The notes under the pieces: model-generated
Database searches by the model: none
What the model saw: the letters and a program-made list of their open reading frames with translations, nothing else
Told to the model about the DNA's origin: nothing
Assembly: GCF_006540085.1 (NCBI RefSeq)
Contig: NZ_BJOG01000009.1
Location: 1 to 64,000 of the forward strand
Direction of reading: 5' to 3'
From: Microbacterium oxydans
Lineage (GTDB): Bacteria; Actinomycetota; Actinomycetes; Actinomycetales; Microbacteriaceae
Length of the DNA: 64,000 nucleotides
Made by a program: the position numbers and the translations under genes
Shown: positions 33,801 to 42,176 of the stretch, one piece after another
How positions within the stretch are numbered: the stretch's first letter is position 1
Layout of the letters: the number at the start of each line of letters is the position of its first letter

Positions 33801-35062
33801 ATCGTGAAGACCCCGCCCGAGATCGGACGCACCCACTGCATGGCCAGGAAGCCGCTGCTGCCGGTGACGTTCGCCTCGGTGCCCTTCTCGATCAGCGCGA
33901 CGTACGCGCCGGTGATCGCTCCCAGCTTCGAGCCGGATGCCGTGACGGTCAGGCCGTCCTTCGCGGTCGCTGACTTCACGACCGCGGAGACGGCCGGAGC
34001 CTCGGTGTAGTTCAGGGCGACGCTGCGCTCCTGATCGGCGTTGACCACCCCACCGGCCGCGTACGTGTAGACACCGTAGGAGCCAGGAGTCGCGGACGCA
34101 TCCTTCAGCGTCAGCGTGGTCTGGAACGTGCCGTCGGCCGCGATGTCGACCCACTGCGCGCGGATCGCGCCCTGGTACTGGGCGGGGACCTGGTTCAGCA
34201 CGCCCTCGGCGAGAGCCCAGACCTGCGCGCCCACCGAACGGGCTGACGATGCGGCACCGGTCGACGGCTGCCACGTGGAGGCGAAGTTGCCGAAGACCAC
34301 GTAGGTGCCCTGGGGGAGGTGCTTCGGGATCGGCACGCCACGCCCCTCGGTGCCGAGGTTCGCCGTCGGGTCGTAGCCGGATCCCTTCACCACGACCCTG
34401 TCGCCCGCCTTGAGAGCGGCGCCTGCGGCCGGCGTGGTGCCGTCGGCGAGGAAGACCTCGATCGCCGCAGACTTCGGCGAGGTGCCCGGATCGGTACCCG
34501 GATCGGTGCCGGGGTCCGTACCGGGGTCGGTGCCAGGATCGGCGCCGGGGTCGGTGCCAGGATCGGTGCCAGGGTCGGTACCGGGATCGGTCGGCACGGG
34601 ACCGAACACGGCGTCCCACTGTCCGGACGAGATGACGACATCGCCGCGACCGTAGATGGTGGCGTCGCTGGGGTTCGAGTGCTTCTGCCACACGAGCACC
34701 TCGTAGGACTTCGTCCGATCCAGCGATCCGGCCGGTGCATCGAGCGTGAACGAGCTCGCGCCGGCGGCGACGGTCGGCATCACGAACGCGGCATACCCGC
34801 CCCCGCCGCTGAGTCCCGACTCCGTGCCCTTCATGATCAGCGCGGCGTACGTGCCTTCGACCTCGGGCAGGCCGGCGGCCTGCACTTGCACGCTCACGCC
34901 GGAGGTGGTTGCCGACGCGACCGTCGCGGTGACCGCAGCGCCGGCAGCATGCGCTGGCGGGACGATCACCGCGCCGGCGGCGACGAGGAGAAGGGAGACG
35001 AAAGCGGCGAGCAGCACGCGTATGCGGGTGCTCACCGAGGGTGCGGGGGCTGTGGTGTTCAC
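30875..35062 (-). CDS. Giant surface haem-binding protein with two HtaA domains and repeat modules
   Basis: Membrane-anchored surface protein of 1395 residues. A signal peptide (about 1-40) leads to four related modules of about 110 residues (43-153, 356-471, 634-748, 753-866). Two modules of about 150 residues are interspersed (198-351, 475-625). An Asp-Pro-Gly-Thr linker lies at 158-191. Two HtaA domains (about 890-1035 and 1171-1285) begin SLRWAISSSFTDYI and LKWGYKESFRTYIEG. A C-terminal helix (1363-1380) with a basic tail follows. HtaA proteins of corynebacteria take haem from haemoglobin. The GTG start at 35062 follows GGAGAACC. It is divergent from hmuTUV with iron boxes between. The internal duplication is nearly identical at DNA level. 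Confidence 0.9.
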   Translation of the reverse strand: MNTTAPAPSVSTRIRVLLAAFVSLLLVAAGAVIVPPAHAAGAAVTATVASATTSGVSVQVQAAGLPEVEGTYAALIMKGTESGLSGGGGYAAFVMPTVAAGASSFTLDAPAGSLDRTKSYEVLVWQKHSNPSDATIYGRGDVVISSGQWDAVFGPVPTDPGTDPGTDPGTDPGADPGTDPGTDPGTDPGTDPGTSPKSAAIEVFLADGTTPAAGAALKAGDRVVVKGSGYDPTANLGTEGRGVPIPKHLPQGTYVVFGNFASTWQPSTGAASSARSVGAQVWALAEGVLNQVPAQYQGAIRAQWVDIAADGTFQTTLTLKDASATPGSYGVYTYAAGGVVNADQERSVALNYTEAPAVSAVVKSATAKDGLTVTASGSKLGAITGAYVALIEKGTEANVTGSSGFLAMQWVRPISGGVFTIDLTTAADTLDRAKSYEVIVWKQHSNPDASTISARSTIAISDAQWEILRPAPVSAAIEVFLADGTTPAAGVPLKAGDRVVVKGSGYDPTANLGTEGRGVPIPKHLPQGTYVVFGNFASTWQPSTGAASSARSVGAQVWALAEGVLNQVPAQYQGAIRAQWVDIAADGTFQATITLKDAAATPGSYGVYTYAAGGVVNADQERSVALNYGVASGVTTTVKSASASGGLTVTASASQLGAITGAYVALIEKGTEANVTGSSGFLAMQYVRNISGGALSVDLTAATDTLDRAKSYEVIVWKQHSMPDASTIYGRSTVTVTGAQWDTLFPAGPTTTTTVKTATAKDGLTVNAAATNLGEIPGAYVALIEAGTEAEVSADGGFLAMQYVQKVTFGAFAVDLTTAAKNLDRTKSYEVIVWKQHSMPDASTIYARSTVTITPAQWDALLDVKNPEVPETPGTPVTPTAPAASVPGGSLRWAISSSFTDYITGNIAKGSIAVSDGATRSGGQFQFGQTVGGDFDVNTGLGSVVYRGSVRFTGHQGVLDVTVSNPSIRITSTNAATLYVTSGGAQVPFATLDLSGAARVAANGAVTYTAAPAALTAEGRDRVLSGYGTALNPVTFTIGSVASAPAGSSGTVAAAVVKPKVTLPSTPPATAGIEADEAALAALAAGQPATVSASGFRANEQGIKVVVYSTPVLLDTVAADENGVATWSGALPAALEDGEHTLTFQGSVNRGLVFTLNRATAAIGVCTVEGATLKWGYKESFRTYIEGIAKGGWTLTDVTYEYPDYVWGNGAGSLDDESLAGLITFGGSITFTGHDGALNTTLANAAVELAGDKGYLVFDVTGTTQGGESIDQKGVRLAEFALGDAAVVDGALTLDAIPTTLTEAGASAFGTYAAGEELDPVTAVIPVGADCGVEAEKPESDSEATAVVTAAEEPADAEGAPVWPWIVGGLVVVALAALIARRNRVAETAEMTTEV
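33183..34414 (-). repeat. Near-identical intragenic duplication (33183-33586 and 34011-34414)
   Basis: About 404 bases recur at an offset of 828 bases (276 codons) with only scattered differences, encoding the B-type module twice (IPKHLPQGTYVVFGNFAST in both). The similarity of silent positions points to recent duplication or gene conversion. Confidence 0.9.
34480..34600 (-). repeat. Asp-Pro-Gly-Thr linker repeats
   Basis: A run of about ten 12-base units encodes TDPG repeats, a flexible spacer that projects the following modules from the first one. Such runs can vary in copy number between strains. Confidence 0.9.
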
Positions 35063-35143
35063 GGTTCTCCACGGCTCCGGGCGCACCGAGAAGCAGGCGC
35101 GCCGGCGGTGCCGCAATGCAGTCGGGCGAGGAAGGAGTTTTGG

Positions 35144-35162
35144 TTAGGCTTAGCTAAGCAAG
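35144..35162 (-). promoter_or_regulatory. DtxR/IdeR iron box of the HtaA gene
   Basis: TTAGGCTTAGCTAAGCAAG matches 13 of 19 positions of the DtxR consensus. It lies about 80 bases upstream of the GTG at 35062 and would repress the gene when ferrous iron is plentiful. Confidence 0.75.
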
Positions 35163-35207
35163 CCGCCGGTCCCGAGCGTAGAGGTGCGGATCATCGCGCG
35201 TCAAGTT

Positions 35208-35226
35208 TTAGGATAGCCTTGCCTAA
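35208..35226 (+). promoter_or_regulatory. DtxR/IdeR iron box overlapping the hmuT start
   Basis: TTAGGATAGCCTTGCCTAA matches the 19-base DtxR consensus at 14 or more positions with clear dyad ends. Its last base is the A of the hmuT ATG. TAGGAT at 35209-35214 could be the -10 element, 12 bases before the ATG, so the mRNA may be leaderless. Confidence 0.85.
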
Positions 35227-36332
35227 TGCGTCGAGTTCCCGCCCTCCTCTTCGTCGCCGTTCTCGCCCTCGGGCTCACCGCCTGCGCAGAACCGGAGGCC
35301 ACCTCGGCACCGGCCTCCGTCGCCGATGACGACTGCCCGCAGGCATCCGTCCCGCTCGCCTCGCTCGACCTCATCGACGACGTGCGCACGCACGAAGGCC
35401 CCTCGACCGCCTGCCTGTCGAGTCACGCGATCGAGCCCGTCGACGACGACAGCGCTCCGAAGCTGCCTGTGACCGTGACCGACAACGAGGGCCACGAGGT
35501 CGAGATCAGCGACGTCGACCGCATCCTCCCGATCGACATCTCGGGCACGATCGCATCGACCGTGTTCGCGCTCGGCCTCGGCGATCAGGTCGTCGGTCGC
35601 GACGCCTCCACCGTCTTCGCCGGTACCGAAGACCTTCCCGTCGTGACGAAGACCGGTCACACGCTCAATGCCGAGGCGATCCTCGAGCTGGCCCCGACCG
35701 TGGTCCTCACCGACACCACGATCGGCCCGAAGGAGGTGCGTCAGCAGTTGCGCGACGCGGGAATCGCGGTCGTCGTGATCTCCAGCGACCGGCGACTCGA
35801 CACCACCGACGAGCTGGTGACCGAGATCGCCGCCGCTCTCGGTGTGCCGAGCCGCGGTGAAGCACTCATCCAGCGGCTGGATGCATCGGTCGACGAGACG
35901 CTCGCGGAGATCGCCGAGGTCGTTCCCGCCGACGAAGCCGAACGCGCACGGATGCTGTTCCTGTACGTGCGCGGCAGCGCGAACGTCTACTACATCTTCG
36001 GCGAGGACTCCGGAGCCGATTCGCTGATCGACGCCGTCGGCGGTGTCGACGTGGCGGCCGAGATCGGCTGGGAGGGTATGAAGCCGATGACCGCGGAAGC
36101 CCTGGTCGCCGCACAGCCCGACGTCCTCGTGATGATGACCGACGGCCTGGAGTCGGTCGGCGGCATCGACGGACTGATCGAGCGGATCCCCGCCGTGGCA
36201 GAGACCCCCGCCGGAGCGAATCGCCGCGTGATCGACATGGCGGACAGCGAGATCCTCAGCTTCGGTCCACGTACCGCCGACGTGATCGGGGCCCTGGCTC
36301 GCGCCCTCTACGCCCCCGAGCCCGCGACGTGA
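35226..36332 (+). CDS. hmuT: Haemin ABC transporter substrate-binding lipoprotein
   Basis: Lipoprotein of 368 residues with lipobox LTAC (about residues 17-20) and a type III (BtuF/FhuD-like) binding fold from about residue 80. NAEAILELAPTVVLTD and GRDASTVFAGTEDLP are typical of HmuT proteins. It would receive haem from the HtaA protein and deliver it to HmuUV. The ATG directly abuts the iron box with no ribosome site, consistent with a leaderless transcript. Its stop overlaps the permease start (GTGA). Confidence 0.9.
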   Translation: MRRVPALLFVAVLALGLTACAEPEATSAPASVADDDCPQASVPLASLDLIDDVRTHEGPSTACLSSHAIEPVDDDSAPKLPVTVTDNEGHEVEISDVDRILPIDISGTIASTVFALGLGDQVVGRDASTVFAGTEDLPVVTKTGHTLNAEAILELAPTVVLTDTTIGPKEVRQQLRDAGIAVVVISSDRRLDTTDELVTEIAAALGVPSRGEALIQRLDASVDETLAEIAEVVPADEAERARMLFLYVRGSANVYYIFGEDSGADSLIDAVGGVDVAAEIGWEGMKPMTAEALVAAQPDVLVMMTDGLESVGGIDGLIERIPAVAETPAGANRRVIDMADSEILSFGPRTADVIGALARALYAPEPAT

Positions 36333-37402
36333 CCGGCGAGGTCGTCACCCCGACCCCTTCGAGACACCGGGGTCTGCGCTTCGCGCTGGTGGCGGTCGGC
36401 CTGATCGTCGCGCTCGCCGTCACCTGCATCGTGTCGATCACGAGCGGACAGTATGACCTCTCCCCCGCATCGCTGATCGGAGTGCTGCTGCGCGGTGTCG
36501 GCATCGACACCGCGTGGGCGCCGACGGCTTCCACCGACTACGGCGTGATCTTCAATCTGCGGATGCCGCGCATCGTGCTCGGGCTGCTCGTCGGCGCCGC
36601 CCTCGCCGTCTCGGGTGTGCTCATGCAGGCGATCTTCGGCAACCCCCTCGCGGACGCCGGTGTCGTGGGGGTCTCCTCGGGCGCAGCGCTCGGCGCGGCA
36701 GCGAGCATCACCTTCGGACTCGCGACGTTCGGCATGTGGACCACGCCGGCGTTCGCGTTCCTCGGGGGGCTGGTCGCAGTGTTCTCGGTGTACTTCATCA
36801 GTCGGTCCGGTGGTCGCACCGAGGTCGTGACCCTGCTGCTGACGGGCATCGCGATCAACGCGATCGCGGGCGCCGGCATGGCGTTCTTCACGTTCCTCGG
36901 CACCACGTCGACGCGCGAGCAGATCGTGTTCTGGCAGCTGGGATCGCTGAACGGCGCGTTGTGGTTGAACATCCAGCTCGTCGCACCCCTCGTGCTGATC
37001 GGCGTCGTCATCGCGCTGATCGTGGCACCGAGCCTCGACCTCTTCGCCCTCGGCGAGCGCACCGCCAGGCACCTCGGCGTCAATGTCGAGCTGCTGCGGA
37101 TCGTCGTCATCGTGACCGTCGCGCTGCTGGTGTGCGCGGCGGTCGCGTTCGCGGGGATCATCGGCTTCGCCGGGCTCGTGGTCCCGCACCTGATGCGCAT
37201 GCTGATCGGGCCGGCCCACCTGCCGCTCGTGATCGCCTCGGCTCTCGGTGGCGCACTGCTCATCGCCGTCGCCGACCTCGTCGCGCGTACGGCCGTACCG
37301 CTCGCCGATCTGCCCATCGGCATGATCACCTCGCTCGTGGGCGGGCCCTTCTTCCTGTGGCTGCTCGTGCGCACCCGCCGTCGCTCGGGAGGATGGGCAT
37401 GA
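36329..37402 (+). CDS. hmuU: Haemin ABC transporter permease (FecCD family)
   Basis: Permease of 357 residues with about ten helices. FecCD landmarks include MPRIVLGLLVGAALAVSGV, NPLADAGVVGVSSGAALGA and FAGIIGFAGLVVPHLMRM. The GTG start is coupled to hmuT and the stop overlaps hmuV by four bases. It forms the membrane channel for haem with HmuV as motor. Confidence 0.93.
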   Translation: MTGEVVTPTPSRHRGLRFALVAVGLIVALAVTCIVSITSGQYDLSPASLIGVLLRGVGIDTAWAPTASTDYGVIFNLRMPRIVLGLLVGAALAVSGVLMQAIFGNPLADAGVVGVSSGAALGAAASITFGLATFGMWTTPAFAFLGGLVAVFSVYFISRSGGRTEVVTLLLTGIAINAIAGAGMAFFTFLGTTSTREQIVFWQLGSLNGALWLNIQLVAPLVLIGVVIALIVAPSLDLFALGERTARHLGVNVELLRIVVIVTVALLVCAAVAFAGIIGFAGLVVPHLMRMLIGPAHLPLVIASALGGALLIAVADLVARTAVPLADLPIGMITSLVGGPFFLWLLVRTRRRSGGWA

Positions 37403-38172
37403 ACGTGCGGCTGCGCGGATCGGGGCTCACGGTTCGCGTGGGCGAAGGACGGACGATCCTCGACGACGCCTCCATCGAGATCCACCGCGGAGAGATCCAC
37501 GCCCTGGTCGGGCCGAACGGGGCCGGCAAGTCCACCCTGTTCGGAGTGCTCGCCGGAGACGTGCCGGCTCACGCAGGGACGGTCGAGCTCGACGGGCGGT
37601 CGATCGACCGGATCAAGCCGCGCACGCTCGCCCAGCAGCGCGCTGTCCTCCTGCAGGAGAACACCGTCACGTTTCCCTTCAGCGCCGAACAGGTCGTGCG
37701 CATGGGGCGTACTCCGTGGGCACGCACACCCGCGGCCGACGAGGACGACGAGCTGGTGTCCGCAGCGATGACACAGACCGAGGTGACGGCGCTCGGATCG
37801 CGGGCCGTGCCCTCACTGTCCGGCGGCGAGCGCGCAAGGGTCGCCCTCGCCCGCGTGATCGCCCAGGCCACCGGCGTCCTGCTGCTCGACGAACCGACCG
37901 CTGCTCTCGACCTCAAGCACCACGAAGACGTCATGCGGTTGATCCGGGGACTCGCTGACACGGGGATCGCGGTGGCGATCGTGCTGCACGACCTCAACGC
38001 CGCACTCGCGCACGCCGACCGCGTCACCTTGCTCACGGGCGGCCGTGTCGCGGCGACAGGCACAGCGAGCGAGGTGCTCACTGCCGAGCGGATCGAGCAG
38101 GTGTACGGCCAGGCGGTCGACGTGTTCCCCCACCCCACGACCGGTGTGCCGCTCGTGGTCGCTCGGCGCTGA
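37399..38172 (+). CDS. hmuV: Haemin ABC transporter ATP-binding protein
   Basis: ATPase of 257 residues with Walker A GPNGAGKST, Q-loop LLQENTVTFPF, signature LSGGERARVALARV, Walker B LLLDEPTAALD and switch His in VLHDLN. ATG 37399 is preceded by gggagg and overlaps the permease stop (ATGA); an ATG at 37393 is less well spaced. It closes the DtxR-regulated hmuTUV operon. Confidence 0.94.
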   Translation: MNVRLRGSGLTVRVGEGRTILDDASIEIHRGEIHALVGPNGAGKSTLFGVLAGDVPAHAGTVELDGRSIDRIKPRTLAQQRAVLLQENTVTFPFSAEQVVRMGRTPWARTPAADEDDELVSAAMTQTEVTALGSRAVPSLSGGERARVALARVIAQATGVLLLDEPTAALDLKHHEDVMRLIRGLADTGIAVAIVLHDLNAALAHADRVTLLTGGRVAATGTASEVLTAERIEQVYGQAVDVFPHPTTGVPLVVARR

Positions 38173-38183
38173 ACCCTGCGGGG

Positions 38184-38633
38184 CTAGGACTCTTCGCGAA
38201 GCGAGCGGATCATGCTTCGGAGGATCTTCCGTGCTTCCGTCTGCTCCTCCTGCGTCATACCGGACAGCATCCGGACCTCGACGGAGCGGACGGCCGCGGT
38301 CGCCGTCGCGAGACTTTCACGGCCGCGCTCGGTGAGGCGGGCGGGGAGGGTCTTTCCGACAGGCGCTTCCGACGGCCTGGTGACGAACCCCTCGCGTTCG
38401 AGCGCCTGGAGCAGGACGTTCATCGACTGCCTCGTCACGAATGCGCCCCGTGCGAGATCGGAGTTCGACAGGCCGGGCCGCTGGGAGAGCAGTTCGAGAC
38501 AGGAGTAGTGGGTGATGGTCATGCCGAGCGGACGCAGCACCTCTTCCATCGCGGTGCGGAGAGCGCTCGATGCCTCCTTCAGCAGGTAGCCCAACGACGT
38601 GTCGAGGTCGATGCCTGCGCGGTCTTGACTCAT
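38184..38633 (-). CDS. MarR-family transcriptional regulator
   Basis: Regulator of 149 residues with a winged helix (about 30-100): LLSQRPGLSNSDLARGAFVTRQSMNVLLQALER, then a wing. It is divergent from the VOC protein. Two identical TGTCAG-N4-CTGACA sites cover both promoters, one starting at its own first codon. Autorepression and control of the VOC gene in answer to a small molecule are likely. Confidence 0.92.
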   Translation of the reverse strand: MSQDRAGIDLDTSLGYLLKEASSALRTAMEEVLRPLGMTITHYSCLELLSQRPGLSNSDLARGAFVTRQSMNVLLQALEREGFVTRPSEAPVGKTLPARLTERGRESLATATAAVRSVEVRMLSGMTQEEQTEARKILRSMIRSLREES

Positions 38634-38676
38634 GTCAGTATTCTGACATACACTCGCCTATGTCAGAAAACTGACA
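38633..38676. promoter_or_regulatory. Twin MarR operators
   Basis: tgtcagtattctgaca (38633-38648) and tgtcagaaaactgaca (38661-38676) are both perfect TGTCAG-N4-CTGACA dyads with centres 28 bases apart. They lie between the divergent marR and VOC genes. Confidence 0.9.
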
Positions 38677-38695
38677 CAAAGCGAAGGATTCTCCC

Positions 38696-39064
38696 ATGCC
38701 CGTCACCGGCCCCGACTTCATCTCCCTGCAGGCGCGCGACCTCGCCGCCTCCCAGGCGTTCTACGAGCGCTACCTCGGCCTCGTCCGCTCTCCCGCAGGC
38801 CCTCCCCACGCCGTCGTCTTCGAGACCGCACCGATCGCGTTCGCCCTCCGGGACATCGCACCGGGCACCGACCTGACCGGCGTAGCCCAGCCCGGCATCG
38901 GCGCCGCCATCTGGCTGCACGCCACCGATGTCCAGGCCATCCACGATGCACTCCTCGCCGACGGACACACCATCGTCGCGGAACCGATCGACGGCCCGTT
39001 CGGTCGGACCTTCACGTTCGCCGACCCCGACGGGTACCGGATCACCCTCCACGACCGCGCCTGA
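38696..39064 (+). CDS. VOC (glyoxalase/bleomycin resistance-like) family protein
   Basis: Protein of 122 residues with the paired beta-alpha-beta modules of VOC enzymes: FISLQARDLAASQAFYERYLGL at the start and GRTFTFADPDGYRITLHD at the end. Possible roles are drug binding or a metal-dependent lyase. The ribosome site is gaagga. Adjacency to a MarR regulator with shared operators suggests an inducible detoxification pair. Confidence 0.88.
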   Translation: MPVTGPDFISLQARDLAASQAFYERYLGLVRSPAGPPHAVVFETAPIAFALRDIAPGTDLTGVAQPGIGAAIWLHATDVQAIHDALLADGHTIVAEPIDGPFGRTFTFADPDGYRITLHDRA

Positions 39065-39127
39065 CTCCCCGCCGCGTGCCTGCCCGCCGCTACGCTGGAG
39101 GATCGCCCACCGGAGGATCGATACGCC

Positions 39128-39904
39128 ATGCCGTCTGCATCCGAACTGCTCGACATCGCCCTCTCCGCCGCCGCTGCCGGCGCCGCAGTCCTCGCCGAGG
39201 CGGCAGACGAGCGCGATGCATCGCCCGACGCACTCGGCCTTCGCACGAAGGGCGCGTCCGGCGACGTGGTGACCGAGATCGACCTGCGCGCCGAACGCGC
39301 GATTCGCGCTGTGATCGCCGAACACCGCCCCGACGACGAGGTGTCGGGTGAGGAGTACGCGACCACCGGCACCGGCTCCGCGCTGCGCTGGTCGATCGAC
39401 CCGCTCGACGGCACCTCGAACTTCGTGCGCGGACTGCCGCACTACGGATCGTCCGTCGCGGTGCAGGACGTGAGCTCCGGCACCTGGCTCGCCGGCGTGG
39501 TGCACGCCCCCGAGCTCGAGCACGTCTACTCCGCCGGAGCGGGACTGGGGGCGTACCGCGAGTCCCGCGGCACGCGGCGAAGGCTTCACGGGCCGGCAGC
39601 AGACGCGACCCCTGTGCTGCTCGCAGTCGGCTTCTCGTACGACGCCGAGCAGCGGGCGCGGCAGCTCACCGACCTGCCGGCGAGGATGTCGGCGTTCACG
39701 GATCTCCGCAGCGTGGGCTCGGCAGCGCTCGGGCTGTGCCTCGTGGCAGAGGGCAGCGTCGACGCCTTCATCGAGACCGACCTGTACGAGTTCGACTGGG
39801 CGGCGGGCGCGCTGATCGCCGAAGAGGCCGGGCTCATCGTGAAGCGTCCGGCGACGATGCGCGGCGGCATCGTCGCTCACCCGCCGCATCTGCCGGTCGA
39901 CTAG
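39128..39904 (+). CDS. Inositol monophosphatase family protein
   Basis: Mg-dependent phosphatase fold of 258 residues. Metal-site motifs are SGEEY (about 75), SIDPLDGTSNFV (about 89-100) and YEFDWAAGALIAEEAG near the C terminus. Substrate may be inositol phosphate, histidinol phosphate or PAPS; the sequence does not settle this. Start ATG 39128. Confidence 0.9.
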   Translation: MPSASELLDIALSAAAAGAAVLAEAADERDASPDALGLRTKGASGDVVTEIDLRAERAIRAVIAEHRPDDEVSGEEYATTGTGSALRWSIDPLDGTSNFVRGLPHYGSSVAVQDVSSGTWLAGVVHAPELEHVYSAGAGLGAYRESRGTRRRLHGPAADATPVLLAVGFSYDAEQRARQLTDLPARMSAFTDLRSVGSAALGLCLVAEGSVDAFIETDLYEFDWAAGALIAEEAGLIVKRPATMRGGIVAHPPHLPVD

Positions 39905-40014
39905 AGGATCTGGCAAAGCCCGGAGGGATCTGCCCGGCACCATACAATCGCGGTGAAGGCGACGCGCCAGGCCGGGATACCGGCAACGGCGAAGGGGTGC
40001 GAGGGAGGGCCAGG

Positions 40015-40461
40015 ATGTTCGGTTCGAAGAAGAGGAAGCAGAAGCTCGACGACCTGATGGCGCAGCTCAGGCCCGACCTCAGTCGGGAATCACTGGGCGT
40101 CGGCCCCGACTTCCCCGGAGTCGCCCCCAACCCGCTCCTGAGCGGTGAGGCACGCACTCGCAATGCAGAACTGCGTACGGGCGAGCTTGCGCTCGGCGTT
40201 CTCGTCGACTGGCGAGAGGTCAACAGCAACCCCCGTGTGGTCCTGATGCTCGACGTGGAGACCGCCGACGGGATCTCGTTCCGCGGTATCGCCGACGAAG
40301 ACCTCACCATCACCGACCTCACCCGGCTCGCGCCAGGACAGACGATGCCCGTGCGCTACCGGCCGGCGGTCCTGGACCATTACGTCGCCCTCGCCGAGGA
40401 TGCGGACCCTGCCGAGGTGCAGCTGCTCACCGACGAAATCGCGAGCCGCAGGCGGGGCTGA
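40015..40461 (+). CDS. Hypothetical protein
   Basis: Soluble protein of 148 residues that I do not recognise. The N terminus is basic (MFGSKKRKQKLDDLMAQ). The middle (GELALGVLVDWREVNSNPRVVLMLDVETADG) and the end look like a small beta-barrel. It lies 110 bases after the phosphatase gene and converges on the DHA kinase gene. ATG 40015 follows gagggagg. Confidence 0.75.
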   Translation: MFGSKKRKQKLDDLMAQLRPDLSRESLGVGPDFPGVAPNPLLSGEARTRNAELRTGELALGVLVDWREVNSNPRVVLMLDVETADGISFRGIADEDLTITDLTRLAPGQTMPVRYRPAVLDHYVALAEDADPAEVQLLTDEIASRRRG

Positions 40462-40474
40462 TTCGAAGCATGCT

Positions 40475-42175
40475 CTAGGCCTCGGGCCCGCCGGTCCCGT
40501 CCTGAGCCCGCACGATCTCCTCGACGAAGCGCATGACAGCGACCGAACCGGGGTCTGCATGACCGACCGAGCGCTCCTGCTGCCATCCGGCGCGACCGCG
40601 TCGTGACTGCCATCCGGTGCTCTCGGTGACCGCGGCGAGCGCCGCCCTCGAAGCCCCGGCCGCATCCGCCCCGGCATCCAGCGCCTCAGCGATCGGGAGG
40701 AGCACGTCGATGACGGTCTTGTCACCGCGCACCGCACCGCCCTGAGCGCCGATCCTCGCCGCAACGGTGCGCACGACGTCGATGAGACCCGCACGGTCGA
40801 GGTGTTCACCCACGGGCGCCTGCTCCGCCGCGGCGAGCAGGCCGCTTCCGATCAGTGCCGCGAAGGTGGAGGGATTCGCCGCTGCGAACGCATCGCCCGA
40901 GGCACGAAGGACGCTGCGGGCATCGAGGTCGTCCGGGAGCTGCTGCAGAGCATCGGCGACCGCAGCACTGCCGACCGCTACCGTGACGCCGAGGTCGCCG
41001 TCTCCGAGCGCGGCATCCAGGGCACGCAGTTCCTCGCGGTGCCGCTGCATCCGCGGCAGCACGGTCAGGAGCAGGTCGCGCGCCTCGCTGGCAGATCCGG
41101 CCACGGTCACGTCGACGGCGGCCGCGTCGTCATCCAGTGCGGTCTCGGCCGTGCGGACATCCCCCACCGGGGCCGCTCCCTGACGGAAGAAGGGCGACCC
41201 TGCAGGGTCGTGCAGCAGCTCTTCCAGCTCGTCGTCGAGCTGCATGATCGACAGCGAGGCTCCAGCCATCTCCAGGCTCGTGACGTACTCGCCGATCAGC
41301 CGGTAGCCGATGGTCACTCCGGCGTCCGTGAGCGCGTGGTGCACCCGGCGATAGATCACGTACAGCTCTTCGAGCGGTGTCGATCCCAGACCGTTCACGA
41401 GCACGGCAACGCGCCGTCCCTCACTCAGGTCGAGTTCGGTACCGATCTCGACCAGGAACCGATCCGTGATGGCATCGGCCGTCTCGAGAGGGCCGCGGTG
41501 GCTGCCGCGCTCTCCGTGGATGCCGACGCCGATCTCCATCTCGCCCTCATCCAGCGTGAAGGTCTCCTCCCCCGCGGCCGGGAGAACGGTCGGCGAGAGG
41601 CCGACGCCCATCGTGCGAGTCGAATCGGCGGCCTTGCGGGTCACGCGCTCGACCTCGGCGAGAGAGGCACCGCGATCGGCCATCGCTCCGGCGACCTTGT
41701 AGACGAGGACGAGCCCGGCCACCCCGCGGCGCGACTCCGCCCGCTCGCTCGGTGCGGACTGGATGTCGTCCGCCCCGAGCACCGTGCGCACCTCGATGCC
41801 CTCGGCGCGGCAGCGCTCGGCCGCGATGTCGAAGTTCAGCACATCGCCGCCGTAGTTGCCGTAGAGATAGAGGAGTCCGGAGTCCGAGTGCACGGCCACC
41901 GAGGCCGCGTGGATCTGAGCGGAGCTCGGCGAGGAGAAGACGTTGCCCACGGCGACCGCCGAGCACAGCCCGCGGCCGACGTATCCGAGGAAGAACGGCA
42001 GGTGTCCCGAGCCGCCACCCGTGACGATGCCGACGCGCCCCGGTGCCGGAGCATCCGTCCGCGCCAGCGCGCGCCGGTCCGCGGTGACCGCCCGCAGCTC
42101 ATCGGGGTGGGCGAGGAGGATGCCCTCCAGCGTCTCGTCGACGAACGACTGGGGGTCATTGATGATCTTGCGCAT
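40475..42175 (-). CDS. Dihydroxyacetone kinase, DhaK-DhaL fusion
   Basis: ATP-dependent ketose kinase of 566 residues. The N-terminal DhaK domain (about 1-330) holds the substrate-binding histidine H220 in GVGIHGERG. The C-terminal DhaL domain (about 370-560) has the Mg-ATP loop DAALGDGDLGV. Fused enzymes use ATP directly, unlike PTS-coupled DhaKLM. In this cluster it would phosphorylate dihydroxyacetone or another short ketose, perhaps a cleavage product of the imported sugar. It follows the M29 gene by one base, last in a leftward operon. Confidence 0.93.
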   Translation of the reverse strand: MRKIINDPQSFVDETLEGILLAHPDELRAVTADRRALARTDAPAPGRVGIVTGGGSGHLPFFLGYVGRGLCSAVAVGNVFSSPSSAQIHAASVAVHSDSGLLYLYGNYGGDVLNFDIAAERCRAEGIEVRTVLGADDIQSAPSERAESRRGVAGLVLVYKVAGAMADRGASLAEVERVTRKAADSTRTMGVGLSPTVLPAAGEETFTLDEGEMEIGVGIHGERGSHRGPLETADAITDRFLVEIGTELDLSEGRRVAVLVNGLGSTPLEELYVIYRRVHHALTDAGVTIGYRLIGEYVTSLEMAGASLSIMQLDDELEELLHDPAGSPFFRQGAAPVGDVRTAETALDDDAAAVDVTVAGSASEARDLLLTVLPRMQRHREELRALDAALGDGDLGVTVAVGSAAVADALQQLPDDLDARSVLRASGDAFAAANPSTFAALIGSGLLAAAEQAPVGEHLDRAGLIDVVRTVAARIGAQGGAVRGDKTVIDVLLPIAEALDAGADAAGASRAALAAVTESTGWQSRRGRAGWQQERSVGHADPGSVAVMRFVEEIVRAQDGTGGPEA

Positions 42176-42176
42176 G

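Noticed and set aside
34480..34600. Possible CRISPR or minisatellite outside a gene
   Set aside because: The repeats are in frame and encode an Asp-Pro-Gly-Thr linker in the HtaA protein.
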